Of a stretch of 41,429 nucleotides of DNA, positions 7,664 through 15,344 are shown piece by piece. Made by a program: the position numbers and the translations under genes. The stretch is from CAZLFQ01 sp964625465. GTDB taxonomy: Bacteria; Pseudomonadota; Alphaproteobacteria; Rickettsiales; Midichloriaceae. The stretch lies in assembly GCA_964625465.1 (NCBI GenBank), contig CAZVFD010000012.1, positions 1 through 41,429 of the forward strand, in the 5' to 3' direction. Below the pieces are notes generated by a model that was not told the origin of the DNA, searched no databases, and saw only the letters and a program-made list of their open reading frames with translations. Each line of letters opens with the position of its first letter. Positions within the stretch are counted from its first letter, which is position 1.

Positions 7664-10600
7664 ATGACAAAACCATATAAAGACGTAAATCCAAACCCAA
7701 GTTTTCCTGAATTAGAGGAAAAGATATTAGCTAAGTGGAAAGCTGAGGACACCTTTAAGAAGTCAATTAAAGGTGATAAGGATTTTGTGTTTTATGATGG
7801 CCCTCCATTCGCCAATGGCTTGCCACACTATGGGCATTTGTTGACTGGGTTCATGAAGGATATAGTCGCCCGTTATCAGACTACAAAAGGTAAAAAAGTT
7901 GAACGCAGATTCGGTTGGGATTGTCACGGCTTGCCTGCTGAGATGGGCGCTGAAAAAGATTTAGGAATTTCAGGCAAAGTTGCAATTGAGAAGTATGGCA
8001 TTGATAAATTCAATGACTACTGCCGTAACTCAGTTTTAACCTATACCAAAGAATGGGAGTATTACGTTAATCGCCAAGCTCGCTGGGTAGACTTTGAGAA
8101 CGACTATAAAACCATGGACACAAACTTCATGGAAAGTGTGCTTTGGGCATTCAAGCAACTCTTTGATAAAGGGTTGGTATACGAGTCCATGCGTGTTATG
8201 CCTTACTCATGGGCATGCGAAACGCCAGTTTCTGACTTTGAAACTAGAATGGATAATTCGTACCGCGAAAAAACAAGTAAAGCAGTTACAGTCACATTTA
8301 ATCTAACGCAAAAACCAAAAAATGCGCCTGAAGGTTTTTCTGAATATAAGCTTATGGCATGGACGACAACGCCATGGACGTTGCCATCAAACTTGGCAGT
8401 AGCGGTTGGTGAAGATTTAGATTACGCATGTGTGTCCCATGAAGGAAAATGTTTTATCATCGCGTCAGCGCTTGTAAAAAAATATGAAAAAGAAATTGGT
8501 TCAGAAGTTGTTGGTACACTGAAGGGTTCAGATCTTGTTGGTTTGCCATACCAGCCTTTATTTGATTATTTTAAAGATCATGCCAACTCGTTTAAAGTTG
8601 TCGTTGGCCACCATGTAACAACAGAAGAGGGTACAGGTGTGGTACACATGGCGCCTGGATTTGGTGAAGATGACCAGATAATCTGTAATGAAAACAAAAT
8701 TGAAACAGTTTGCCCAATAGATAGCGGTGCGAAATTTGTTCATCCAATAACTGACTATATTGGCCAGCATGTTTTTGATACCAATGACGATGTAATAAAA
8801 AGATTAAAAGCCCAAGGTAATTGGGTAAGAACAGAGCAATACTTACATAACTACCCACACTGCTGGAGAACTGATACTCCATTAATATATCGTGCGATTC
8901 CATCATGGTATGTGAAAGTTACTTCATTCAGAGAAAGAATGGTTGAGTTGAATAAACAAATAAACTGGATTCCTGATCACATTAAAGACGGCATGTTTGG
9001 TAAGTGGATTGAAAATGCGCGTGATTGGTCGATTTCTCGAAACCGTTACTGGGGTTGCCCAATTCCAATTTGGAGAAGTGATGACCCGAAATATCCGCAC
9101 ATGGAAGTCTATGGTTCGATAGAAGAAATTTCAAAATCATTTGGTGTTGAAGTTAAGGATTTGCATAGACCATTTATTGATGAACTTGTGAAACCAAACC
9201 CGAAAGATCCAACAGGCAAGTCTATGTTAAGACGTGTGCCTGACGTATTGGATTGCTGGTTTGAAAGCGGCTCCATGCCTTACGCGCAAGTGCATTATCC
9301 ATTTGAAAACAAGGACTGGTTTGAAAATAACTTCCCAGCAGATTATATTGTAGAATACAAAGGGCAAACCCGTGGCTGGTTCTATACACTATTAGTTTTA
9401 TCAACAGCACTGTTTGATAGGCCGCCGTTTTTAAATTGTAACTGTCACGGTGTAATTTTGGGTGATGGTGGAAAGAAATTATCGAAGCGTCTAAAAAATT
9501 ACGCTGACCCAAAAGAAGTGATGAATACAATCGGCTCTGACGCTATGCGTTGGTACATGATTTCATCACCTGTAATGCGTGGGCAAGAGTTAGTAATTGA
9601 TAAAGACGGTACTGGTTTCAAAGAAGCCATAAGAACTGTTATAAAACCAATCTGGAATGCGTATAACTTCTTTATACTTTATGCAAATGCAGATGGGTTG
9701 AAAGCTGAAGAGAATTTCGGTTCTACAAATTTAATGGATAAATACATCCTTTCAAAATGCGCCGAGACAGTTGCGGAAATTGAAAAAACGATGGATGCAT
9801 ATGACCCGATGCTTGCTTGTAAATCAGTTGAGAATTTCTTCGAGATCTTGAACAATTGGTACATCAGAAGATCGCGCGAAAGATTTTGGAAAACCGAAAA
9901 AGACCAAGATAAAATCCAAGCATACAATACCTTGTACACAGTACTTGTTACAATGTGTAAGGCTGCATCTTCGTTGCTACCTCTAATTCTAGAAGAAATC
10001 TTCATGAACTTAACTGGTAAGGAAAGTGTTCATCTTGAATTGTTCCCTAAGTTAAATGTGCAAGTTGACCACGCTCTAATCGAGCAGATGGAAAGAGTGA
10101 GGGCTGCGTGTACTGCGGCACTTTACATCCGTAATGAAACTGGTGTGCGTGTAAGGCAACCACTGGCGAGTGTTACATTCATTGGTGTTTCTGAAAGTGG
10201 AATTTCAGAGGAATTGAAGCAATTAGTTTTAGATGAGATCAACGTTAAGCAATGGAATAACATTGATAAATCGAAAATGTTGGAATATGCGAATTATAAG
10301 TTGCAGATTAAATTCCCAGTTTTAGGTAAGCGTTTACCAACTAAAGTAAAAGACATAATCGCTGCACAGAAACAGGGGAATTGGGAATTTGCAAATGGCA
10401 AGTTGACTGTCGCTGGTGAAATTTTAGAGGCAGAAGAATTTGAGTTGCAACTTGAGCCGAAAGCAGAATTTAAGTCATCAATCGCACCTGTATCAACTAA
10501 TGACGCACTGGTGCTGTTAGACTTAAATATTACGGAAGAACTGAAACTTGAAGGTATTGCGCGTGATATAATCCGTGCTGTGCAACAAGCTCGTAAAGAC

Positions 10601-10801
10601 GCGGGACTAGCAATTTCAGATAGAATCACTTTGAGCATAAATGCCAATGATAATGAACTGGCGTCTGCGATTGAAAATTGGTCGAGCTACATTCAGGAAC
10701 AAACACTTTGTGTTGGAATTAACTCTGAATCTATTTCAAACGGCGCAAGCGAAGTTGATATTGAAGGCAAAAAACTTAGGTTTACAGTGAAGAAGGTTTA
10801 A
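7664..10801 (+). CDS. ileS: Isoleucyl-tRNA synthetase, long eukaryote-like type
   Basis: 1045 residues. It charges tRNA-Ile with isoleucine and edits valine. The class I signature appears as PHYGH (54-58, the HIGH motif) in PPFANGLPHYGHLLTG, and the second as KLSKR (605-609, the KMSKS motif). WTTTPWTLPSNLA in the editing (CP1) domain and LDCWFESGSMP near the active site are typical. The length, the YGH form and the C-terminal extension without a recognisable zinc-binding Cys cluster match the type 2 enzymes of Rickettsiales and eukaryotes, which are known in general to be less sensitive to mupirocin. The last 20 codons (from 10742) are duplicated at 11506-11565, just beyond a small accessory gene. 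Confidence 0.97.
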   Translation: MTKPYKDVNPNPSFPELEEKILAKWKAEDTFKKSIKGDKDFVFYDGPPFANGLPHYGHLLTGFMKDIVARYQTTKGKKVERRFGWDCHGLPAEMGAEKDLGISGKVAIEKYGIDKFNDYCRNSVLTYTKEWEYYVNRQARWVDFENDYKTMDTNFMESVLWAFKQLFDKGLVYESMRVMPYSWACETPVSDFETRMDNSYREKTSKAVTVTFNLTQKPKNAPEGFSEYKLMAWTTTPWTLPSNLAVAVGEDLDYACVSHEGKCFIIASALVKKYEKEIGSEVVGTLKGSDLVGLPYQPLFDYFKDHANSFKVVVGHHVTTEEGTGVVHMAPGFGEDDQIICNENKIETVCPIDSGAKFVHPITDYIGQHVFDTNDDVIKRLKAQGNWVRTEQYLHNYPHCWRTDTPLIYRAIPSWYVKVTSFRERMVELNKQINWIPDHIKDGMFGKWIENARDWSISRNRYWGCPIPIWRSDDPKYPHMEVYGSIEEISKSFGVEVKDLHRPFIDELVKPNPKDPTGKSMLRRVPDVLDCWFESGSMPYAQVHYPFENKDWFENNFPADYIVEYKGQTRGWFYTLLVLSTALFDRPPFLNCNCHGVILGDGGKKLSKRLKNYADPKEVMNTIGSDAMRWYMISSPVMRGQELVIDKDGTGFKEAIRTVIKPIWNAYNFFILYANADGLKAEENFGSTNLMDKYILSKCAETVAEIEKTMDAYDPMLACKSVENFFEILNNWYIRRSRERFWKTEKDQDKIQAYNTLYTVLVTMCKAASSLLPLILEEIFMNLTGKESVHLELFPKLNVQVDHALIEQMERVRAACTAALYIRNETGVRVRQPLASVTFIGVSESGISEELKQLVLDEINVKQWNNIDKSKMLEYANYKLQIKFPVLGKRLPTKVKDIIAAQKQGNWEFANGKLTVAGEILEAEEFELQLEPKAEFKSSIAPVSTNDALVLLDLNITEELKLEGIARDIIRAVQQARKDAGLAISDRITLSINANDNELASAIENWSSYIQEQTLCVGINSESISNGASEVDIEGKKLRFTVKKV
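10742..10801 (+). repeat. 3' end of ileS, copy 1 of a duplicated 60-bp segment
   Basis: Bases 10742-10801 encode GASEVDIEGKKLRFTVKKV and the TAA stop. They match 11506-11565 at about 54 of 60 positions by eye. The second copy reads GASEVDIEGKKLRFMVRKV and ends in TAG. The copies enclose the small gene 10825-11148 and the remnant 11296-11462. Confidence 0.9.
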
Positions 10802-10824
10802 TAATAAAGGAAGAAGGGGGAAGG

Positions 10825-11148
10825 ATGCTAACCAGAAGTATTGTGATTGATCGCAGCATGACTGTACAAACAATCACTCAAGAAGAGGTGGACGTTATTA
10901 GAATTAGTAGTGGTTTGTTTCAAATTGATAATTTTTGGGCTAAGGAAGTATTTGTCTTAGCGAGTGATAAAGTAATTTTATTTGCATGTGGTGTGAGTTA
11001 TGTTGAACCAAAAGAAGGTCAGCGCAAAGGAGATTGGGTGTGTAGGTTTGAGATTGACCCAGAAATTCTAACTGAATTAATGCCGCCAACTCCTGGAATG
11101 GTAACCCCAAGGGCTTCCCAAGATTCACAAGCTACAGTACCATTTTAG
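10825..11148 (+). CDS. Small accessory protein, tandem family member 1
   Basis: 107 residues, no known family. It starts 24 bp after ileS with AAAGGAAGAAGGGGGAAGG in front, so it may be read through from ileS. An internal ATG at 10858 is an alternative start. I place it in the local small-protein family from three blocks: a strand-like VDVIRISSGLFQID (compare VSIAEIQGGLFQVS in the 13365 gene), a hydrophobic VILFACGVSY segment, and a C-terminal FEIDPEILTELMP matching the family pattern of an acidic beta strand, L/I, D/N and a short helix. No signal peptide or membrane helix. It lies between two copies of the ileS 3' end. Confidence 0.65.
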   Translation: MLTRSIVIDRSMTVQTITQEEVDVIRISSGLFQIDNFWAKEVFVLASDKVILFACGVSYVEPKEGQRKGDWVCRFEIDPEILTELMPPTPGMVTPRASQDSQATVPF

Positions 11149-11295
11149 AGTGAGACTCAACAATGCAAACCTACAGCATGAACCCAAGATGGTTGGATGG
11201 TGTTGTGCTCTAAAAACATTTCTTGTACTTTTAAATAATATTGTCATAACTACAATAATTGGTAATTATTGTATAAAATGCAGAGGTGTAAATTT

Positions 11296-11462
11296 ATGAG
11301 ACATATAGCTTTAAAATTTATAAATGCAGAAAGACATTCTTTCTGGGGACAATAATGGGATTAGATCTTGTATGCGAAAACTATAGATGTCCTACTATGG
11401 CAGATCCTATTTCAAGGTTCAAAATCGGTCTTGATACGAATAATGAAGTAACTTTAAGTTAA
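11296..11462 (+). pseudogene. Probable frameshifted remnant of the small-protein family
   Basis: The 422-bp gap between 11148 and 11571 holds no intact gene. An ATG at 11296 after GAGGTG opens MRHIALKFINAERHSFWGQ and stops. In another frame from 11355 there follows MGLDLVCENYRC, then PISRFKIGLDTNNEV, and a stop at 11462. FKIGLDTNNEV fits the family C-terminal motif (compare VKLMLDNKSIEQW and IKIMLNTESTKQL). I read it as a decayed member with an internal deletion or frameshift. Resemblance is by eye only, and it could be chance. Confidence 0.35.
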
Positions 11463-11505
11463 TTACTTCTTATATTGAATCTCAAACAATCAACTAATTT
11501 TAAGT

Positions 11506-11565
11506 GGCGCAAGCGAGGTTGATATTGAAGGCAAAAAACTTAGGTTTATGGTGAGAAAGGTTTAG
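11506..11565 (+). repeat. Duplicated 3' end of ileS, copy 2
   Basis: A diverged copy of 10742-10801 that still reads in the ileS frame to its own TAG. The changes are T to M, K to R, one synonymous base and the stop TAA to TAG, which look like allelic divergence rather than random decay. The next gene starts 6 bp after it. Confidence 0.9.
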
Positions 11566-11570
11566 GGTAG

Positions 11571-12698
11571 ATGTTTGAAAAATTTCTCGAATTATTAGAA
11601 CAAGTTGATGCGTTAACTTATGAGGGCGGCTTACTAAGTTTAGAACAGGTACAACTTTTAACGAAATATCTAGAACAAGATAGTATTAAGAATGCTGTAA
11701 CTGAATACAGGATTGCGAAAGAATATAATGATAAGATGTTCCCAAGGATGGTGAGTATTCAAAATGCTATAAATAGAGCAGGGCGTGGAGAATCTATAAA
11801 ACCGTTGGAGTCTCTATTGCTTCTATATCCAGATGAAATTTTTATAAGTTTACATGAATGTTGTGGCTATGGTCGATCTATTCTTGGTATGAACCAAATT
11901 AGTAAGGGTTTATTACAAAAAATAATCTGGTTCAAAGAGGAATACAGAGCAGAGATTCGGGAATTTATACTTTGTCACAATATTTCAATACAGCGTCAAG
12001 ACAAGACATATCAAGCAAATTTTCTGTTGCGTTCAAAATTGGGGGCATTGTTATATTATAATATATTGCATCATTTTAAAGATGATTTTGAGTTATTAAA
12101 TTTGCTCTTTGCACCTTGTGGAGAAGGTAACACAATATTACATCATACAAGTCGGTGGAACGTGTCAGGTTGGGACGTGCGTGAAATGCATTGTATGATT
12201 CTTACAGTAGCAGCGGGTCATAGACAGTTGTTGACAAATCTGTTCTCTGCTAATGGTGATGGTGACACGCCAATGCATAGATTAAATTTCCATGATATTA
12301 AAAAATTCCAAGCCATTATTAGTGCAGTGGGTCAGGATACTACATTGTTATTGATATTGTTTGCCCCTAATAAACAAGGAGAAACACCATTGCATATAGC
12401 TATGGGAACATCTCCAGACTTACAAAAGACACTACCTAAAATCCTTCAAGCTATACATGGTATAATAGATAAATTAAAAACTTTAAGAGATAATCATGGC
12501 AGGACATTCTTAGAAGTGAATCATCAATTACATCAAGATATTGTAAATCAATACTTATCCAGCACTGCTCTTCCACCGACGACCACTACTGCTAACCAAG
12601 GTGTAGATGTTGTGATACCTGATTCGTTAAAACAAGTTGTTTTAGGAGCGCTTGAAATCGATGTAGTAGGTGGGTTTGCTGCAGGACGCAAATGTTAA
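11571..12698 (+). CDS. Ankyrin-like repeat protein
   Basis: 375 residues. The first 150 are helical and unrecognised (MFEKFLELLEQVDALTYEGG onward). From about 180 onward repeat units appear in which LLFAP precedes an ankyrin-style turn: GEGNTILHHTSRW, GDGDTPMHRLN, QGETPLHIAMG and DNHGRTFLEVNHQ. These match the ankyrin core G-x-TPLH and are spaced irregularly, about 40-50 residues apart. The last 50 residues are Thr/Val-rich. No signal peptide or membrane segment. It starts only 6 bp after the duplicated ileS end, so that fragment now forms its 5' flank. It is probably a host-interaction protein by family analogy; no partner can be named. Confidence 0.7.
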   Translation: MFEKFLELLEQVDALTYEGGLLSLEQVQLLTKYLEQDSIKNAVTEYRIAKEYNDKMFPRMVSIQNAINRAGRGESIKPLESLLLLYPDEIFISLHECCGYGRSILGMNQISKGLLQKIIWFKEEYRAEIREFILCHNISIQRQDKTYQANFLLRSKLGALLYYNILHHFKDDFELLNLLFAPCGEGNTILHHTSRWNVSGWDVREMHCMILTVAAGHRQLLTNLFSANGDGDTPMHRLNFHDIKKFQAIISAVGQDTTLLLILFAPNKQGETPLHIAMGTSPDLQKTLPKILQAIHGIIDKLKTLRDNHGRTFLEVNHQLHQDIVNQYLSSTALPPTTTTANQGVDVVIPDSLKQVVLGALEIDVVGGFAAGRKC

Positions 12699-12811
12699 GT
12701 AAATCTGAGCGCACATTAATGGATTCTGCGAGTCCCTGTCGAAAAATATTGCTCTCAATATAAAATGAGGTTATTAACAATTTCAAAATAATTAATAAGG
12801 GCGCGGGAAAT

Positions 12812-13186
12812 ATGAGAATATTTGATACAGGTGACGGATTATATTTTGTAAGAATCGATTATAATGGCACTGGCAGCTCTAAATTAACTGATGGAAGAAA
12901 TGTTTTTTTTAGCAAAAACATTTCTGGTAACTATAATGTTTGGACTGCAGCAAATGTCCTGACACCTTACTGCTGTAATGAAATTTTTTTCATTTTAAGT
13001 ACTACTCTGAATACAGCAAGTTTAATTTGTTGTGATTGTAATGTGGATAATAGGAGGAGACATACTATAGTTTTTAGCTTAGACCCACAAGTTATCCAAG
13101 TTATATTGAATTTGGCTGTCCAGAGTGTGCCAATGGAGATAGAGCGATTAAATTCCCAAAGCTCACAACTTACTCAGAGTTTTTAA
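12812..13186 (+). CDS. Small accessory protein, tandem family member 2
   Basis: 124 residues, with a longer N-terminus than its relatives. After about 30 residues (MRIFDTGDGLYFVRIDYNGT) the family pattern begins: VFFSKNISGNYNVWTAAN, then a hydrophobic IFFILSTTLN with a Cys cluster (LICCDCNV), then the C-terminal VFSLDPQVIQVIL. The end QLTQSF with its TAA is followed one base later by an ATG, as the 14473 gene ends QLTRSL and is followed one base later by the 14789 gene. This shared junction supports a common origin. A weak GGGCGCGGG precedes the ATG. Function unknown. Confidence 0.65.
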   Translation: MRIFDTGDGLYFVRIDYNGTGSSKLTDGRNVFFSKNISGNYNVWTAANVLTPYCCNEIFFILSTTLNTASLICCDCNVDNRRRHTIVFSLDPQVIQVILNLAVQSVPMEIERLNSQSSQLTQSF

Positions 13187-13187
13187 G

Positions 13188-13262
13188 ATGAGAGTAGTAA
13201 ATAAACTACTAGACCACGAGACGAAGTGCTGCAAAGCGAAACAAGTTCGGGATGACATCTGA
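13188..13262 (+). pseudogene. 5' stub of a lost small-family gene
   Basis: The ATG lies one base after the previous stop. It reads MRVVNKLL, resembling MRVDINKEY of the intact member at 16939, then runs into a palindromic repeat (AAACAAGTTCGGGATGACAT, to 13257) and stops at 13262. It is best read as the start of a family gene whose body was replaced by repeat DNA. Confidence 0.4.
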
Positions 13263-13364
13263 AAGCTCAATTTAGGTTATCGGGTTAGTTGCCTTTCAAT
13301 ACTTGAATTGAACCATAAAGTTTGGTATCATGCATCGCATAATAATTTTGGGGTTTTATTAGTT

Positions 13365-13637
13365 ATGAGACAATGGCATTTTACTGCGCTTAGAGACGTT
13401 CCTGTAAGCATTGCAGAAATTCAAGGAGGCCTCTTTCAAGTTTCAGTGATGTATCCCAATGATCCAAAGACTTGGCAAGCTTCTAGTTATGAAATCATAA
13501 ATGCTGGGAGTTTTGCTACTATCATGACTACTCCATATCCTAATACGAGAGCAAAAGTTGAAATTTTGCTTGCTGATTCTGAGCTAGCAAGATTGTTCCC
13601 CATTAATGACAGAGCCGTAGCAATGGATATAAGTTAA
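13365..13637 (+). CDS. Small accessory protein, tandem family member 3
   Basis: 90 residues from the ATG at 13365. The frame is open further upstream to a TTG at 13308, but the ATG is preceded at 11 bases by GGGG and gives the family's usual start (MRQWHFTALRDV). The family blocks are VSIAEIQGGLFQVSV, YEIINAGSFATIMTTPY and the C-terminal VEILLADSELARLFP. It shares the GLFQ block with the 10825 gene. Its stop lies 14 bp from the converging end of the CheD-like gene. Function unknown. Confidence 0.65.
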   Translation: MRQWHFTALRDVPVSIAEIQGGLFQVSVMYPNDPKTWQASSYEIINAGSFATIMTTPYPNTRAKVEILLADSELARLFPINDRAVAMDIS

Positions 13638-13650
13638 ATAATTGGTGAGT

Positions 13651-14334
13651 TTATTCAACTGAAAACCAAAGTTCACCAGTCGCAGCTTGCAAGACCATTT
13701 CAGTAGAAGGAACGCCTGCTGAGTAAAGTTTTGGATCAACGGTATTTTTATCAATAACTACTATAGTGCTGGTATCAGATCTAACTATTGTGGCATCAAG
13801 AGAGTTAATGCTGTTGATCTTAAATTCAGCTTCCTCAAGATATTTTACTACTTTCAACATATCTTCAGTATAATATGTAGATATCAAATCAATTCTTGCT
13901 TCGGTAGAGAATGTTAGTTTAGCCTCCTTCAGGAAGTAAGATTTAAACAACAGATCTCCAAAATCGTTTGGTCTTAGCTCCATTTTCGAAGCATGATAAA
14001 GTCCTGCCATTTTATTTTTAGCATCCCATATTGCAATACCAATACAGTCATTTAAACCAGCAGTATGTAAATTCATATCCTGTTGAGGAGTAATTGTATA
14101 CTCACCCATGCCAAGCATTTTAGTGGTTGGTGCATTAGGTTTTTCTGCAGAGGAAAATGAATGTTTAAATGGAAAGGACTGTTTGATATCTCTAATCATC
14201 CAAGAATCATCAACAAGAAGGTTATGATAAAAATATGAATCTGAAGAACCTTTGTTATATTCAATTCTCTCTTCATGAAGTAGAGTTGACTGACCTAAAG
14301 ACATTTCACGTTTCATGTATCTACTAATAACCAT
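13651..14334 (-). CDS. CheD-like glutamine deamidase domain protein, outside any chemotaxis locus
   Basis: 227 residues. Residues of about 74-120 align with the catalytic core of CheD receptor-glutamine deamidases: LGMGEYTI (CheD: IGIGEY), then LHTAGLNDCIGIAIWD (CheD: TLGLGSCVAVCMRD), then MAGLYHAS (CheD: GAMAHVML). The triad positions fit: T91, C97 and H114 have spacings of 6 and 17, the same as T21-C27-H44 reported for Thermotoga CheD. The N-terminal 70 and C-terminal 100 residues are not CheD-like. There is no che gene nearby; it lies antisense within the small-protein array. Deamidase folds with a Cys-His pair also occur in host-targeted bacterial toxins, so an effector role or action on a neighbouring protein is possible, but that is inference. 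It contains no signal peptide. Confidence 0.7.
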   Translation of the reverse strand: MVISRYMKREMSLGQSTLLHEERIEYNKGSSDSYFYHNLLVDDSWMIRDIKQSFPFKHSFSSAEKPNAPTTKMLGMGEYTITPQQDMNLHTAGLNDCIGIAIWDAKNKMAGLYHASKMELRPNDFGDLLFKSYFLKEAKLTFSTEARIDLISTYYTEDMLKVVKYLEEAEFKINSINSLDATIVRSDTSTIVVIDKNTVDPKLYSAGVPSTEMVLQAATGELWFSVE

Positions 14335-14472
14335 ATATTCTATGTGCTTAATTGTACCATAAATGACTGATTATTACTATTTATGATATATTAAAAGTAT
14401 ATTAAGAAAGATGTGTGTAATCGTTAAGGATTGCTTTTTAATAATTAATGCCAAGAGGGGTTTTTAATCAAG

Positions 14473-14787
14473 ATGAAAACAGAGTATCCAGTTGAAAGAA
14501 ATTGTGAGTTTACTAGTGCTAGTGGTACGAAAGTTATAGTCTCTCATTGGGGAGATAATGCATGGAGACAGGTTGAGTATTTCTTTTTGAATGGCGGAAG
14601 ACAATCTTATTATGCAACGTACAATCACAAATTGGTTTTTGAATCTGGTTGTTATGACCTTTGTTTTGTGTGTATTGACCGTGACACTAACAAACTATGT
14701 GATATAAAAATAATGCTGAATACTGAATCCACAAAACAATTGTTGAAAAATCACCATCCTGAAACGCAATTAACTCGGAGTTTATAA
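14473..14787 (+). CDS. Small accessory protein, tandem family member 4
   Basis: 104 residues. Family blocks are KVIVSHWGDNAWRQVEYF, a tyrosine-rich middle (SYYATYNHKLVF), YDLCFVCIDRDTNKLCD, and the C-terminal IKIMLNTESTKQLLKNH. AGAGGGG stands 12 bases before the ATG. It is followed one base after its stop by the next member, to which it is the closest relative in the array (MKTEYPVERNCEFTS against MRTEYLIKGNFTFSS). A local gene duplication is the simplest reading. Predicted beta-rich and soluble, with several cysteines. Function unknown. Confidence 0.75.
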   Translation: MKTEYPVERNCEFTSASGTKVIVSHWGDNAWRQVEYFFLNGGRQSYYATYNHKLVFESGCYDLCFVCIDRDTNKLCDIKIMLNTESTKQLLKNHHPETQLTRSL

Positions 14788-14788
14788 T

Positions 14789-15091
14789 ATGAGAACTGAA
14801 TATCTAATTAAAGGAAACTTTACATTCAGTTCCACAGACAGTTCGGTGCAACTACGTTGTCTGACTCCGCTGAATTATTTTGTACAGCTTAATGACAAAA
14901 AATATTGTTCCTATGAACCACCTAAAGTGGTTCTTGAAAACAATAGTTATTATCTATGGTTTACGAGCATAACAGTGTGCGATGAAGTTCTTTGTGATAA
15001 AGAGGTGAAATTGATGCTGGATAATAAATCCATAGAACAATGGTTGAAGAGTGATTGTGCGGATAAAGCGCAACAAGTAGGTTTGTCGTAA
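14789..15091 (+). CDS. Small accessory protein, tandem family member 5
   Basis: 100 residues, starting one base after the 14473 gene, so very likely co-translated with it. Blocks are SVQLRCLTPLNYFVQLND, YYLWFTSITVCDEVLCD and VKLMLDNKSIEQWLKSD. The alignment with its neighbour is easy along the whole length, which anchors the family model used for the more distant members. No recognised domain, signal peptide or membrane segment. Confidence 0.75.
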   Translation: MRTEYLIKGNFTFSSTDSSVQLRCLTPLNYFVQLNDKKYCSYEPPKVVLENNSYYLWFTSITVCDEVLCDKEVKLMLDNKSIEQWLKSDCADKAQQVGLS

Positions 15092-15107
15092 AAGGAGGTA
15101 AGACTTT

Positions 15108-15194
15108 ATGAGAAGTTTAGTTTGCCTATGGCAAACCGTCATTAGTGTAATGAAAGCGCTCGTCCTGTCTGGGCGAAGCTTTAGCGAAGACTGA
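15108..15194 (+). CDS. 28-residue ORF with a strong ribosome binding site; possible stub of a sixth tandem gene
   Basis: A textbook AAAGGAGGT (15091-15099) lies 8 bases before an ATG opening MRSLVCLWQTVISVMKALVL and stopping at 15194. The MRS start and its position 16 bp after the 14789 gene suggest the truncated start of another family member. A perfect 7-bp hairpin GTTTGCC-TAT-GGCAAAC (15120-15136) lies inside it. It could also be a genuine micro-peptide with a hydrophobic core, which the sequence alone cannot settle. Confidence 0.35.
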   Translation: MRSLVCLWQTVISVMKALVLSGRSFSED

Positions 15195-15266
15195 TCCTTT
15201 CTCCGATTAAAAGACTAAAAATTCATTTGTTGGGTCTTTTATGGAAGACAATGCCCTTTCTCTACT

Positions 15267-15329
15267 GTCATGCTGAACTCGTTTCAGCATCTAATCTAAA
15301 ACCAGATCCCGAAATAAATTCGGGATGAC
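15267..15329. repeat. Double-hairpin intergenic repeat
   Basis: GTCATGCTGAAC..GTTTCAGCAT followed by ATCCCGAA..TTCGGGATGAC. It is the inverse layout of 6457-6516. It ends 15 bp from the fic stop codon. Confidence 0.8.
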
Positions 15330-15344
15330 GTATGTGAGATACTG

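Noticed and set aside
14352..14387. Promoter-like TTGTAC...TACTAT before the 14473 gene
   Set aside because: The match to consensus is weak and several similar AT-rich strings lie in the same stretch.
15217..15240. AAAAGAC...GTCTTTT as a terminator
   Set aside because: The stem is AT-rich with a loop of about 10-19 bases and no good T-run beyond the stem, so it is too weak to call.
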